A stretch of 11,766 bases of DNA from Zoogloeaceae bacterium (lineage in GTDB: Bacteria > Pseudomonadota > Gammaproteobacteria > Burkholderiales > Rhodocyclaceae): positions 1-11,766 of the forward strand of contig JAIRZG010000239.1 in NCBI GenBank assembly GCA_031267345.1. Reading direction: 5' to 3'. The translations under genes were made by a program, and so were the position numbers. This document shows, one piece after another, positions 5,871 to 11,766 of this stretch (positions within the stretch are counted from its first letter, which is position 1; each line of letters opens with the position of its first letter). The notes beneath the pieces are model-generated. The model saw nothing but the letters and a program-made list of their open reading frames with translations. It was not told where the DNA came from and made no database searches.

Positions 5871-7241
5871 TTATACGGACTGCATGGCCGCTTCGATTTC
5901 CGCCACCGTTCGCGGCGCGTGGGTGTACATCCGGCAACCTTGTTCCGTGACGACGACATCATCCTCGATGCGGATGCCGATGTTGTGCAAATGCTTCGGC
6001 ACGTCCGGCGCGGGGCGGATGTAGAGGCCGGGTTCCACGGTCAGGGTCATGCCGGGGGCCAGCGACATCCACGCCTCGCCTTGTTTGTAATCGCCCGCGT
6101 CATGCACGTCCAGTCCCAGCCAGTGTCCGGTGCGGTGCATGTAAAACCGCTGATACGCGCCGGACTCGATCAGACCATCCACCGCACCGGACAACAGCCG
6201 CAACGCCACCATGCCTTCCGTCAATACCCGCACGGCGGCCTCATGCGGCGCATTGAATTCCGCGCCGGAATGGATTGCCGCCACCGCCGCCGTCTGCGCG
6301 GCCAGCACGATTTCATAACAATCTTTCTGCGCGGCGGAAAATCGCCCCTTCACCGGAAAAGTGCGGCTGATGTCCGCCGCGTAGCCCTGAACCTCGCAGC
6401 CCGCGTCGATCAATACCAGACCCGCATCGGGCAGACGTTTGTCGTTGTCTGCATAATGCAGCACGCAGGCATTGCCGCCACCCGCGACAATCGGCGCATA
6501 GGCATGACCCGTCGCGCCCCGACGCCGGAATTCATAGCTCAATTCCGCTTCCAGTTCGTACTCGAAGCCGCCAAGGCGACAGGCGCGCATGGCCCGGAGA
6601 TGACCGGCGGCGGCAATATCGGCGGCCTGGCGCATGAGCGTAAGTTCCGCATCGTCCTTGATCAACCGCATGGCATCCAGCGTCTGCCGCAAATCATGGA
6701 TCAGCGCGGGTGGACGCTTGCCCACCCGAGCCATGCCGCGCACCGCGTTCAGGGCGCGGACGATGCGGGCGTCGTTTGCGGCATCCTGCCCCAGGCTGTG
6801 CCAGAGCGTCGGCCTGTCCGCCAGAAGCGGCGGCAATTGCGCTTCCAGAGCGGACAATGGAAAAGCTGCGTCAAAGCCGAAAACTTCTTTCGCCGCCTCT
6901 GGTCCGTAACGAAAGCCCTCCCAGACTTCCCTTTCCGCGTTCTTTTCCCGGCAAAACAGAATGGAACGCCCGTCCACCAGCACCAACACTGCGTCCGGTT
7001 CGGGAAAAGCCGTCAGATACCAGAAATCGGAATCGAAACGATACGGATATGACGTATCCCGATTACGTACTTTTTCGGCGGCGGTGGGAATCACCGCCAC
7101 CCCCGCGCCGATATGCGCCAACAAGCGCGCGCGCCGCAGCTCTTGCGGACGGCGCCTTTTTTGGGGGACGGTCTTCTTGTGGGATGCGCGGGAGGAGGTC
7201 ATGTGAGAAGCCGCGTTAATGCGCGTGGCGGCGCGCTTCAC
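5871..7241 (-). CDS. pepP: Xaa-Pro aminopeptidase (aminopeptidase P, M24B)
   Basis: PepP removes an N-terminal residue that precedes proline, using two Mn ions in the cytosol. The sequence has the N-terminal creatinase-like domain (SYPYRFDSDFWYLTAFPEP, a PepP hallmark) and a pita-bread C-terminal domain. All five metal ligands are present: D279 (LIDAG), D290 (AADISRTF), H373 (TGHWLGLDVHD), E403 (TVEPGLYI) and E426 (RIEDD). Their spacing matches E. coli PepP (D260, D271, H354, E383, E406) to within one residue. Two starts are possible: GTG at 7241, overlapping the pilU stop as GTGA and giving 456 aa, or ATG at 7202, giving 443 aa, closer to the E. coli length (441). Neither has a well-spaced Shine-Dalgarno. 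I report the overlapping one because other gene pairs here are joined the same way. The first about 30 residues are basic and not conserved. Confidence 0.95.
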   Translation of the reverse strand: MKRAATRINAASHMTSSRASHKKTVPQKRRRPQELRRARLLAHIGAGVAVIPTAAEKVRNRDTSYPYRFDSDFWYLTAFPEPDAVLVLVDGRSILFCREKNAEREVWEGFRYGPEAAKEVFGFDAAFPLSALEAQLPPLLADRPTLWHSLGQDAANDARIVRALNAVRGMARVGKRPPALIHDLRQTLDAMRLIKDDAELTLMRQAADIAAAGHLRAMRACRLGGFEYELEAELSYEFRRRGATGHAYAPIVAGGGNACVLHYADNDKRLPDAGLVLIDAGCEVQGYAADISRTFPVKGRFSAAQKDCYEIVLAAQTAAVAAIHSGAEFNAPHEAAVRVLTEGMVALRLLSGAVDGLIESGAYQRFYMHRTGHWLGLDVHDAGDYKQGEAWMSLAPGMTLTVEPGLYIRPAPDVPKHLHNIGIRIEDDVVVTEQGCRMYTHAPRTVAEIEAAMQSV

Positions 7242-8425
7242 GCCTCCGGCGCGCTATCCAGCGAAAAGGTGAATTCCTTGAAGGACGCGCCACTTTCTTC
7301 GTCGTTTTGCTCAAATTCCAGCGACTTGTCGGCGCGTCGGGCTTCTTTCCTGTCCGCGCCCGTATCAATGGTGGAATTATTGACCAGCCAGGAAAGATTG
7401 GTGGGCGAGTCTGCATTGACCAGGGCCTCGTCCAGCGTGATGACGCCCTCGCGGTACAGCCGGAACAAATCCTGCTCAAAGGTCTGCGATCCCGGCGCCA
7501 GACTTTGCTCCATCGCCTCCTTGATGGCCTGAACTTCGCCACGCTCGATCAGTTCGCTGATATGGCGCGTGTTGAGCAGTACTTCCGCCGAAGGAATGCG
7601 AACGCCATCCGGCTTTCTCACCAGGCGCTGGGACACAATGGCGCGCAAACTGGTGGTCAGTTCCAGAAACAGCGCCGAACGGTTTTCCAGCGGAAAGAAA
7701 TTGATGATGCGGTTCAAGGCGTGATAACTGTTGTTGGCGTGCAGGGTCGCCACGCACATGCACCCGGTCTGGGCATAGGCCAGCGCCGCCTGCATGGTTT
7801 CCTTGTCGCGGATTTCGCCAATCATGATGCAGTCCGGCGCCTGGCGCATGGCGTTTCTCAGGGCGGAAGCCCAGTCGCGCGTGTCAATGCCCAGCTCGCG
7901 CTGATTGACAATGGATTTTTTGTGTCGGAACAGGAATTCTATCGGGTCTTCCACCGTCAGGATATGACCATTGCGATTGATGTTGCGGAAATCCAGCATG
8001 GCGGCAATCGTCGTGGATTTGCCCGAACCCGTGCTGCCGACAATCAGGATCAGCCCGCGCTTTTCCATGATCAAATCCGAGAGTATGGGCGGCAAGCCCA
8101 GACTGCTCAGTTCCGGAATATTGCTCTGAATGAAGCGCACCACGATGCTTACGGAATTACGCTGGCGGAAAAGATTGATCCGGAAATTGCCCACCTGCGG
8201 CATTCCGAAGGAAAGGTTCATTTCCATATCATTCTCGAACACCTGCGCCTGCTCGACCGTCATCAATTCCAAGGCGATTTTTTCGATCATGTCCGGCGTC
8301 ATCACCTGTTGGTTAACCGGCATGGAGTTACCATGAATCTTGATATGGATCGGCGTTCCGGCAGAAACGAACAGGTCGGACGCCTGCTTTTCAGACATGA
8401 GTTGAAAAAGTTTGTCCAGAATCAT
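7238..8425 (-). CDS. pilU: Type IV pilus retraction ATPase accessory PilU
   Basis: PilU is a hexameric PilT-like ATPase at the inner-membrane base of the type IV pilus; it assists PilT in retraction and twitching motility. The 395-residue product shows Walker A GSTGSGKST (130-138, Lys136), the Asp box TVEDPIEF (E159-D160), Walker B MIGEIRD (E204) and the His box ATLHANNS (H229). PilU rather than PilT is indicated by IMEKRGLILIVGSTG, FLFRHKKSIVNQRELGIDT, the cysteines in TGCMCVATLHAN, and a polar, acidic C-terminal extension of about 50 residues. pilT is not next to it, though pilT-pilU is a common order. It follows dapD by 64 bases and has its own strong ribosome-binding site; pepP overlaps its stop. 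Confidence 0.93.
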   Translation of the reverse strand: MILDKLFQLMSEKQASDLFVSAGTPIHIKIHGNSMPVNQQVMTPDMIEKIALELMTVEQAQVFENDMEMNLSFGMPQVGNFRINLFRQRNSVSIVVRFIQSNIPELSSLGLPPILSDLIMEKRGLILIVGSTGSGKSTTIAAMLDFRNINRNGHILTVEDPIEFLFRHKKSIVNQRELGIDTRDWASALRNAMRQAPDCIMIGEIRDKETMQAALAYAQTGCMCVATLHANNSYHALNRIINFFPLENRSALFLELTTSLRAIVSQRLVRKPDGVRIPSAEVLLNTRHISELIERGEVQAIKEAMEQSLAPGSQTFEQDLFRLYREGVITLDEALVNADSPTNLSWLVNNSTIDTGADRKEARRADKSLEFEQNDEESGASFKEFTFSLDSAPEA

Positions 8426-8432
8426 GACCTAA

Positions 8433-8440
8433 CCCCTCCC
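8433..8440 (-). promoter_or_regulatory. Strong ribosome-binding site of pilU
   Basis: On the minus strand GGGAGGGG ends seven bases before the pilU ATG (8425-8423). It is one of the strongest Shine-Dalgarno sequences in the window and fixes the pilU start. pilU is thus initiated independently even if it is transcribed from the dapD side; no convincing promoter is visible in the 64-base gap. Confidence 0.75.
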
Positions 8441-8489
8441 TTGATGAAGACATACGAAAGCATACGCGCTGTGCATGAAAACCGGAAAC

Positions 8490-9329
8490 TCAATCGCGCA
8501 ACAAATCATTGATGCTGGTCTTGGCGCGGGTTTGCGCGTCGACCTTTTTGACAATCACCGCGCAGTACAGACTGTGACTGCCATCTTTCGCGGGCAGATT
8601 GCCGGAAACCACCACGGAACCGGCAGGGACGCGACCATAGCTCACCTCGCCTGTCGCGCGGTCGTAAATTTTCGTGGATTGGCTGATATACACGCCCATG
8701 GAAATCACCGAGTTTTCCTCGACAATCACCCCTTCGACAATCTCGGAACGCGCGCCAATGAAGCAGTTGTCCTCGATGATGGTCGGGTTGGCCTGCAAAG
8801 GCTCCAATACGCCGCCCAGTCCCACGCCGCCGGAAAGATGCACGTTCTTGCCCACCTGCGCGCAGGAACCGACCGTCACCCAGGTATCCACCATCGCGCC
8901 GCTATCGACATAGGCGCCGATATTCACGTAAGACGGCATCAACACCGCGTTTTTGGCAATGTACGCGCCGCGCCGCGCCACCGCCGGCGGCACAACGCGA
9001 AAGCCGCCGCGCGCGAAATCTTCTTCCGCATACGCCGCGAATTTGGTTGGAACCTTGTCGTAATAGCGCGACACGCCATCCTGCGTCAGCGCGTTGTCAC
9101 GGACGCGAAAAGAGAGCAACACCGCTTTCTTGATCCACTGATGCGTCACCCACTGCCCCTCGATTTTCTCCGCCACGCGCAGAACACCCGCGTCCAGCGC
9201 CGCCACAATATCCTCAATCGCCCGGATTTCAACTGGCGAACTGTGCGGATTCATCTCCCCCCGACACTCCCAAAGCGCGTCAATCAAAGGGTGTAAGGCC
9301 ATCAGCCCGGAAACGGAAAAAACGGACAT
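8490..9329 (-). CDS. dapD: 2,3,4,5-tetrahydropyridine-2,6-dicarboxylate N-succinyltransferase (DapD)
   Basis: DapD transfers succinyl from succinyl-CoA to tetrahydrodipicolinate in the cytosol, the committed step of the succinylase route to meso-diaminopimelate (peptidoglycan) and lysine. The 279-residue product begins with the helical domain, continues through LRVAEKIEGQWVTHQWIKKA and VLLSFR, and then a left-handed beta-helix of hexapeptide repeats (IGAYVDSGAMVDTWVTVGSC, VHLSGGVGLGG, IEDNCFIGARSEIVEG). It ends with VVSGNLP and a short tail, as in the family (272-275 aa). The ATG at 9329 is chosen because AGGAA lies seven bases upstream; the frame stays open much further upstream (to about 9560), but that stretch has no family similarity. 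A start at 9302 would remove nine non-conserved residues. It heads the group dapD-pilU-pepP-nadM; dapC and dapE are not here. Confidence 0.96.
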   Translation of the reverse strand: MSVFSVSGLMALHPLIDALWECRGEMNPHSSPVEIRAIEDIVAALDAGVLRVAEKIEGQWVTHQWIKKAVLLSFRVRDNALTQDGVSRYYDKVPTKFAAYAEEDFARGGFRVVPPAVARRGAYIAKNAVLMPSYVNIGAYVDSGAMVDTWVTVGSCAQVGKNVHLSGGVGLGGVLEPLQANPTIIEDNCFIGARSEIVEGVIVEENSVISMGVYISQSTKIYDRATGEVSYGRVPAGSVVVSGNLPAKDGSHSLYCAVIVKKVDAQTRAKTSINDLLRD

Positions 9330-9380
9330 GAAAATTTCCTGATGATTGAAAAACAGCCACCCAAGGCCAAAAATCCTCGC

Positions 9381-9420
9381 ATTATAGTCCTTGCGGACAG
9401 CAATGCGCGCCTTTGGCGCG
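9381..9420 (-). promoter_or_regulatory. Candidate dapD promoter with two short dyads
   Basis: A perfect TATAAT (minus strand, 9386-9381) lies 52 bases before the dapD ATG. No -35 hexamer is found at 16-18 bases. Instead the region holds two inverted repeats: GTCC-TTGC-GGAC (9387-9398), directly next to the -10 box, and CGCGCC-TTT-GGCGCG (9406-9420), over the expected -35 position. They could bind a regulator or be chance; this is inferred from position only. Confidence 0.5.
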
Positions 9421-9644
9421 GGAGCGTCCGGGCGCCGCATATGGAAACGAGGGGTCATCCGGGTAAAGAAGCGCGGCAATCGGGAACCCAACGCGGGTTG
9501 TTTTTGATCTTCCGGTGATAAGGCGTCACGGTGGCGAAGGTTTCGACAGAGACGATACACGGACTGCCGATACGGAAAGCCCGCTCACGGGAAACCTGTC
9601 AAGCCGCTTGTTTACGACAGGCGCACATGCAATGGACTGGCCTG

Positions 9645-9673
9645 TTTCCAATTTGTATATGACGCTGCATAAT
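9645..9673 (+). promoter_or_regulatory. Sigma70-like promoter for the TPR/pilus-like operon
   Basis: TTTCCA (9645-9650) and CATAAT (9668-9673) are separated by exactly 17 bases, matching the -35 and -10 consensus at 4 and 5 of 6 positions. A transcript would start near 9680 and have a leader of about 78 bases before the TTG start at 9758. Confidence 0.5.
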
Positions 9674-9743
9674 ACGCGCTTTGATGCCGGAATCCTGACA
9701 TGTTGTCTATCTGTTCTATCGGTTTTTCGCTTTGCCGGAGCGT

Positions 9744-9749
9744 GAGGAG
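9744..9749 (+). promoter_or_regulatory. Ribosome-binding site that selects a TTG start
   Basis: GAGGAG lies eight bases before TTG at 9758, and no in-frame ATG or GTG gives the N-terminal membrane segment. This supports the rare TTG start of the TPR protein and suggests reduced translation of the first gene of the operon. Confidence 0.7.
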
Positions 9750-9757
9750 TTTGCAAA

Positions 9758-10654
9758 TTGCGTAGTCCCTTGATTCGGACATTGTGTCTGTTGCTTGCCG
9801 TGGCGTTCGGCTATTTTGCCTGGCGACTTTGGGCGCTGGAATCGCGGCAGATTGCCGCCCCTGCCGCGCCGCAGGCGGCGTATCCGCAATCGGTCGATGC
9901 GGCGGACGCCTTCCTTGAACCAACGGCGCATTCGTTTCCTGCGTCGTCGTCGGACCGGATGAAAGCAGAGTCGCCGCGCATCGCGCCGGAACGCAGGTCG
10001 ATCGTGGCGTCCGCGCCGGAGGGCATCGTGTTGCGGGTGCATCCTGCCCGCGCGTCGGAGACGCCAGACGCCGTGCAGCAGGCGCAGACGGCCTTGGCGC
10101 AAGGGGATTCGACGCAAGCGGCGGCGCAGTTTTTGGCCTTGCTCGCCGCCGACCCGCATCATCTGGAAGCCTTGCTGGGACTGGCGGACATCGCCCTGCG
10201 GCAAGACAAGGGCGCAGAGGCGTGGCGATATTATCAGGCAGCGCTGAACGCGCATCCGCAAGACGCGCGGGCGCAGACGGGCATACTGGGACTGGCCGCC
10301 GCTGCCGGACAGGTGGACGCGTCGATGCTGGAAAGCCGTTTGAAGACCCTGATAGCCGAAGCGCCACAGGCGGCGACGCCGCATTTCGCCCTCGGCAATC
10401 TTTTTGCCGCGCAAGGTCGCTGGCAGGAAGCGCAGAACGCCTATTTTGAAGCCTGTCGCCGTGACCGGACGAATCCCGATTTCCGCTTCAATCTGGCGGT
10501 CAGTCTGGATGTCCTGAATCAGCCGCGTCTGGCGGCGGAGCAATATCGCGCGGCGCTGGCGGCGGCGGCGGGCGCGCCCGCGAATTTTGCCGCGCCTGCC
10601 GTCCAGGCGCGTCTTGCCGCCTTGCAGGATTTGCCGGAAGCGGAAACGCCATGA
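9758..10654 (+). CDS. Membrane-anchored TPR protein, first gene of a pilus/secretion-like operon
   Basis: The 298-residue product starts at TTG after a good ribosome-binding site. Residues about 5-25 form one membrane segment (LIRTLCLLLAVAFGYFAW) with a short basic cytoplasmic end. A Pro/Ala-rich linker follows to about residue 100, then four or five tetratricopeptide repeats (about 104-290), for example ALLGLADIALRQDKGAEAWRYY, PHFALGNLFAAQGRWQEAQ and FRFNLAVSLDVLNQPRLAAE. The topology, one membrane anchor plus a periplasmic TPR domain, is that of MshN-like proteins of MSHA pilus systems and of other pilus or secretion scaffolds. That role is inferred from the next two genes. Its stop overlaps the next start as ATGA. 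A general TPR scaffold unrelated to pili cannot be excluded. Confidence 0.85.
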   Translation: MRSPLIRTLCLLLAVAFGYFAWRLWALESRQIAAPAAPQAAYPQSVDAADAFLEPTAHSFPASSSDRMKAESPRIAPERRSIVASAPEGIVLRVHPARASETPDAVQQAQTALAQGDSTQAAAQFLALLAADPHHLEALLGLADIALRQDKGAEAWRYYQAALNAHPQDARAQTGILGLAAAAGQVDASMLESRLKTLIAEAPQAATPHFALGNLFAAQGRWQEAQNAYFEACRRDRTNPDFRFNLAVSLDVLNQPRLAAEQYRAALAAAAGAPANFAAPAVQARLAALQDLPEAETP

Positions 10655-10974
10655 AAACATCCGCCGTCCTGTTGCCGCTCTGCCTCATCTTCAGCTTGCC
10701 CGCGCTGGCGGAGCCGACTTTGGGACGTCTGTTTTATACGCCAGCGGAACGCGCCGCGATGGAAGCGCGGAAAAGCAGCCGCGACGCGCCGGAAGCAGCG
10801 ATGCCGTATCAAGGTCTGGTCCTGCGCGGTGCGGGCGTAGTGATGGTCTGGCAGGATGACGAAGCGCATACGCTGCCGCCGGATGCGGGCGACGCGGAGA
10901 TGCGGCGCAGCGTCGGCGGCGCGCAGGATGAATTGCTGCGCGGCGGGCGCATTGTGGTGCATCCGGGAAAATAG
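10651..10974 (+). CDS. Small secreted protein of the pilus-like operon, function unknown
   Basis: The 107-residue product has a clear Sec signal peptide (MKTSAVLLPLCLIFSLPALA, probable cleavage after residue 20), giving a periplasmic protein of about 87 residues. The mature start, LGRLFYTPAERAAMEARK, is followed by a linker and the small beta-rich stretch YQGLVLRGAGVVMVWQDD. A G-x-V-x-R-x-G-x-x-x-VW pattern like this is reminiscent of small periplasmic accessory proteins in pilus and type II secretion clusters (MshK-, PilP- or GspC-like), but I cannot assign it to a family. Its ATG is inside the upstream stop (ATGA), and the next gene begins four bases after its TAG, so the three are almost certainly one operon. 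Confidence 0.75.
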   Translation: MKTSAVLLPLCLIFSLPALAEPTLGRLFYTPAERAAMEARKSSRDAPEAAMPYQGLVLRGAGVVMVWQDDEAHTLPPDAGDAEMRRSVGGAQDELLRGGRIVVHPGK

Positions 10975-10978
10975 GCGC

Positions 10979-11766
10979 ATGGAAAAAAACAGCGTCCAGA
11001 CCTTTGGCCTCCGTCAATCCGGCGCGGCGGCGCTGGCGCTGTTGCTGCTGTTGATATTGGGCGCGCTGGGCTGGTTTTTGCGTTCCTCGTCGGCGCAAAC
11101 GCTGAAAAGCGGACGCGACGCGCAAAGCGCCGAGGCGCTCTTTCTGGCGAAAGAGGCGTTGCTGGGCTATGCCCTTGCCTACCCGGAAGGCGGCGCGGGA
11201 CGCAAGGGCCTTGTTCCTGGCCATCTCCCTTGCCCGGATACCGGCAACACGCTGGAACACGAAGGCGCGGAAAGCGGGACTTGTGGTGGCAAGGGCGTTA
11301 GCGTGATCGGTCATTTCCCCTGGCGCAGCCTGGGTGTGCCGCCGCCACGGGATGGCGGCGGCGAATGCCTGTGGTATGCCGTTTCCGGCAATTACAAGGC
11401 CAACCCGAAAGCCGACCTGTTAAACCCGGATACGGCAGGGCTGATCAAAATCATGGCCTCCGACGGACATACGGTTCTCGCCGATGAGGTGGTCGCCGTG
11501 CTGTTCGCGCCCGGCGCGCCGCTGGACGGACAATCGCGCCAATACCTCAAGGGCGAATGTCGATGGGATTATGCCGCCCACGCCTTTCTCGATGGCTTCG
11601 CGGGCATTGCCAACAACGCGCCCAACATGGCGGCGGAAGGCGAAAGCCGTTTCATCGTCGCCGACGCGCCAGCGAATTTCAACGACCGTCTGCTCTGGAT
11701 TACCCGCGACGAACTTTTTTCGCAGGTGCGCGCACGTCTTCCCGTCGACGCCCTGTTTGCGGAAAG
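10979..11766 (+). CDS. Pilin/pseudopilin-like membrane protein, 3' end outside window
   Basis: The frame from ATG 10979 stays open to the window end (262 complete codons). The N-terminus RQSGAAALALLLLLILGALG is a basic-Gly-Ala-rich hydrophobic helix like those of PilX/GspK-type minor pilins. The position matching the conserved Glu5 of major pilins is Ala, and a typical G-F-T-L-x-E site is absent, so processing by prepilin peptidase is uncertain. The remainder is a large extracytoplasmic domain with four Cys (85, 102, 130, 194) that could form disulfides, including LPCPDTGN, FPWRSLGVPPPRDGG and GECLWYAVSGNYK. I recall similar LPCPD-...-PWR-LG-...-LWYAVSGN proteins as hypotheticals near pilus-like genes in betaproteobacteria. 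It is placed four bases after the small secreted protein. The function is inferred from topology and context only. Confidence 0.75.
   Translation, partial: MEKNSVQTFGLRQSGAAALALLLLLILGALGWFLRSSSAQTLKSGRDAQSAEALFLAKEALLGYALAYPEGGAGRKGLVPGHLPCPDTGNTLEHEGAESGTCGGKGVSVIGHFPWRSLGVPPPRDGGGECLWYAVSGNYKANPKADLLNPDTAGLIKIMASDGHTVLADEVVAVLFAPGAPLDGQSRQYLKGECRWDYAAHAFLDGFAGIANNAPNMAAEGESRFIVADAPANFNDRLLWITRDELFSQVRARLPVDALFAE

Larger units (their letters stand above)
9330..9757. other. 428-base divergent intergenic region between dapD and the TPR operon
   Basis: No convincing gene is seen. Frames open across it on both strands (a minus-strand extension of dapD, and a short overlapping pair near 9515-9756) but none shows a family pattern. 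It holds the two promoter candidates listed separately. A weak plus-strand hairpin, AACCC-AACGC-GGGTT (9485-9499), is followed by GTTTTT; it resembles a small intrinsic terminator with no obvious gene upstream, so a short untranslated transcript or a leader could be considered. A TCTATC direct repeat lies near 9705-9720. Confidence 0.4.

Noticed and set aside
5784..7052. A 422-codon open frame on the plus strand opposite pepP and nadM
   Set aside because: It has no domain pattern and is rich in His, Arg and Gln, as expected for an antisense shadow of GC-rich coding DNA; the opposite strand encodes PepP with all its metal ligands.
7307..8512. A 401-codon open frame on the plus strand opposite pilU
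   Set aside because: The opposite strand carries every PilU motif and a strong ribosome-binding site; this frame has no recognisable motif.
2840..8840. Many copies of CCGGAAA, considered as a DNA uptake sequence
   Set aside because: Copies are in varied context without a longer shared core, and most fall in coding frames where Pro-Glu or Gly-Lys codons explain them. A genome-wide k-mer count would be needed to reopen this.
9485..9505. Hairpin AACCC-N5-GGGTT followed by GTTTTT as an intrinsic terminator
   Set aside because: The stem has only five pairs and no gene or transcript is apparent upstream on that strand; kept only as a note in the intergenic entry.
9330..9560. N-terminal extension of dapD by 77 codons
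   Set aside because: DapD proteins are 272-275 residues, and a good ribosome-binding site precedes the ATG at 9329; the extension also covers the candidate promoter.
9716..10660. A 314-codon Arg-rich frame on the minus strand opposite the TPR gene
   Set aside because: Its extreme Arg content and lack of any motif indicate a shadow; the plus strand has TPR repeats, a ribosome-binding site and operon spacing.
1..11766. CRISPR array, tRNA, rRNA, riboswitch or intact defence system
   Set aside because: No regularly spaced repeats, no cloverleaf or rRNA segments, and no lysine-riboswitch-like leader before dapD were seen on reading both strands.

Overview
The window is GC-rich DNA from a Gram-negative bacterium, most likely a betaproteobacterium. 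The evidence is an LPS inner-core heptosyltransferase (WaaC), the outer-membrane lytic transglycosylase MltA, the DapD succinylase route to diaminopimelate, PilU of a type IV pilus, and a MutT-type Nudix hydrolase fused to a TenI/ThiE-like domain. The exact genus cannot be read from this sequence.

Layout from left to right. (1) 1-147: the right end of an insertion sequence, with the last 43 codons of an ISAs1-like transposase and a candidate terminal inverted repeat. (2) 221-2466, minus strand: mltA then waaC, joined by a 4-base ATGA overlap; both are cell-envelope genes. (3) 2512-4490, plus strand: a DUF815 AAA-type ATPase followed by the MutT/TenI-like fusion, joined by a GTGA overlap; this pair diverges from mltA. 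(4) 4456-4775: a scar between two convergent operons. It contains the start of a FitA-type antitoxin gene, broken by a frameshift and fused by an internal deletion to the last about 20 codons of a FitB (VapC-like PIN toxin) gene. The 3' end of the MutT fusion gene now reads into this scar. (5) 4776-9329, minus strand: dapD, pilU, pepP (overlapping pilU by GTGA) and nadM (NMN adenylyltransferase/Nudix). (6) 9330-9757: a 428-base divergent intergenic region with a TATAAT box toward dapD and a sigma70-like promoter toward the right-hand operon. (7) 9758-11766, plus strand: a compact operon of a membrane-anchored TPR protein, a small secreted protein and a pilin/pseudopilin-like membrane protein that runs off the window. 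It looks like part of a type IV pilus, MSHA-like or type II secretion-like assembly system, but none of the three can be given a firm name.

Most of the window is ordinary chromosomal housekeeping: peptidoglycan remodelling and LPS core, nucleotide-pool sanitation and NAD metabolism, peptide turnover, lysine/DAP synthesis and twitching motility. The unusual parts are the dead fitAB remnant with the altered end of its neighbour, the uncharacterised pilus-like operon with its TTG start, and the solitary pilU. I saw no CRISPR array, tRNA, rRNA, riboswitch or intact defence system.
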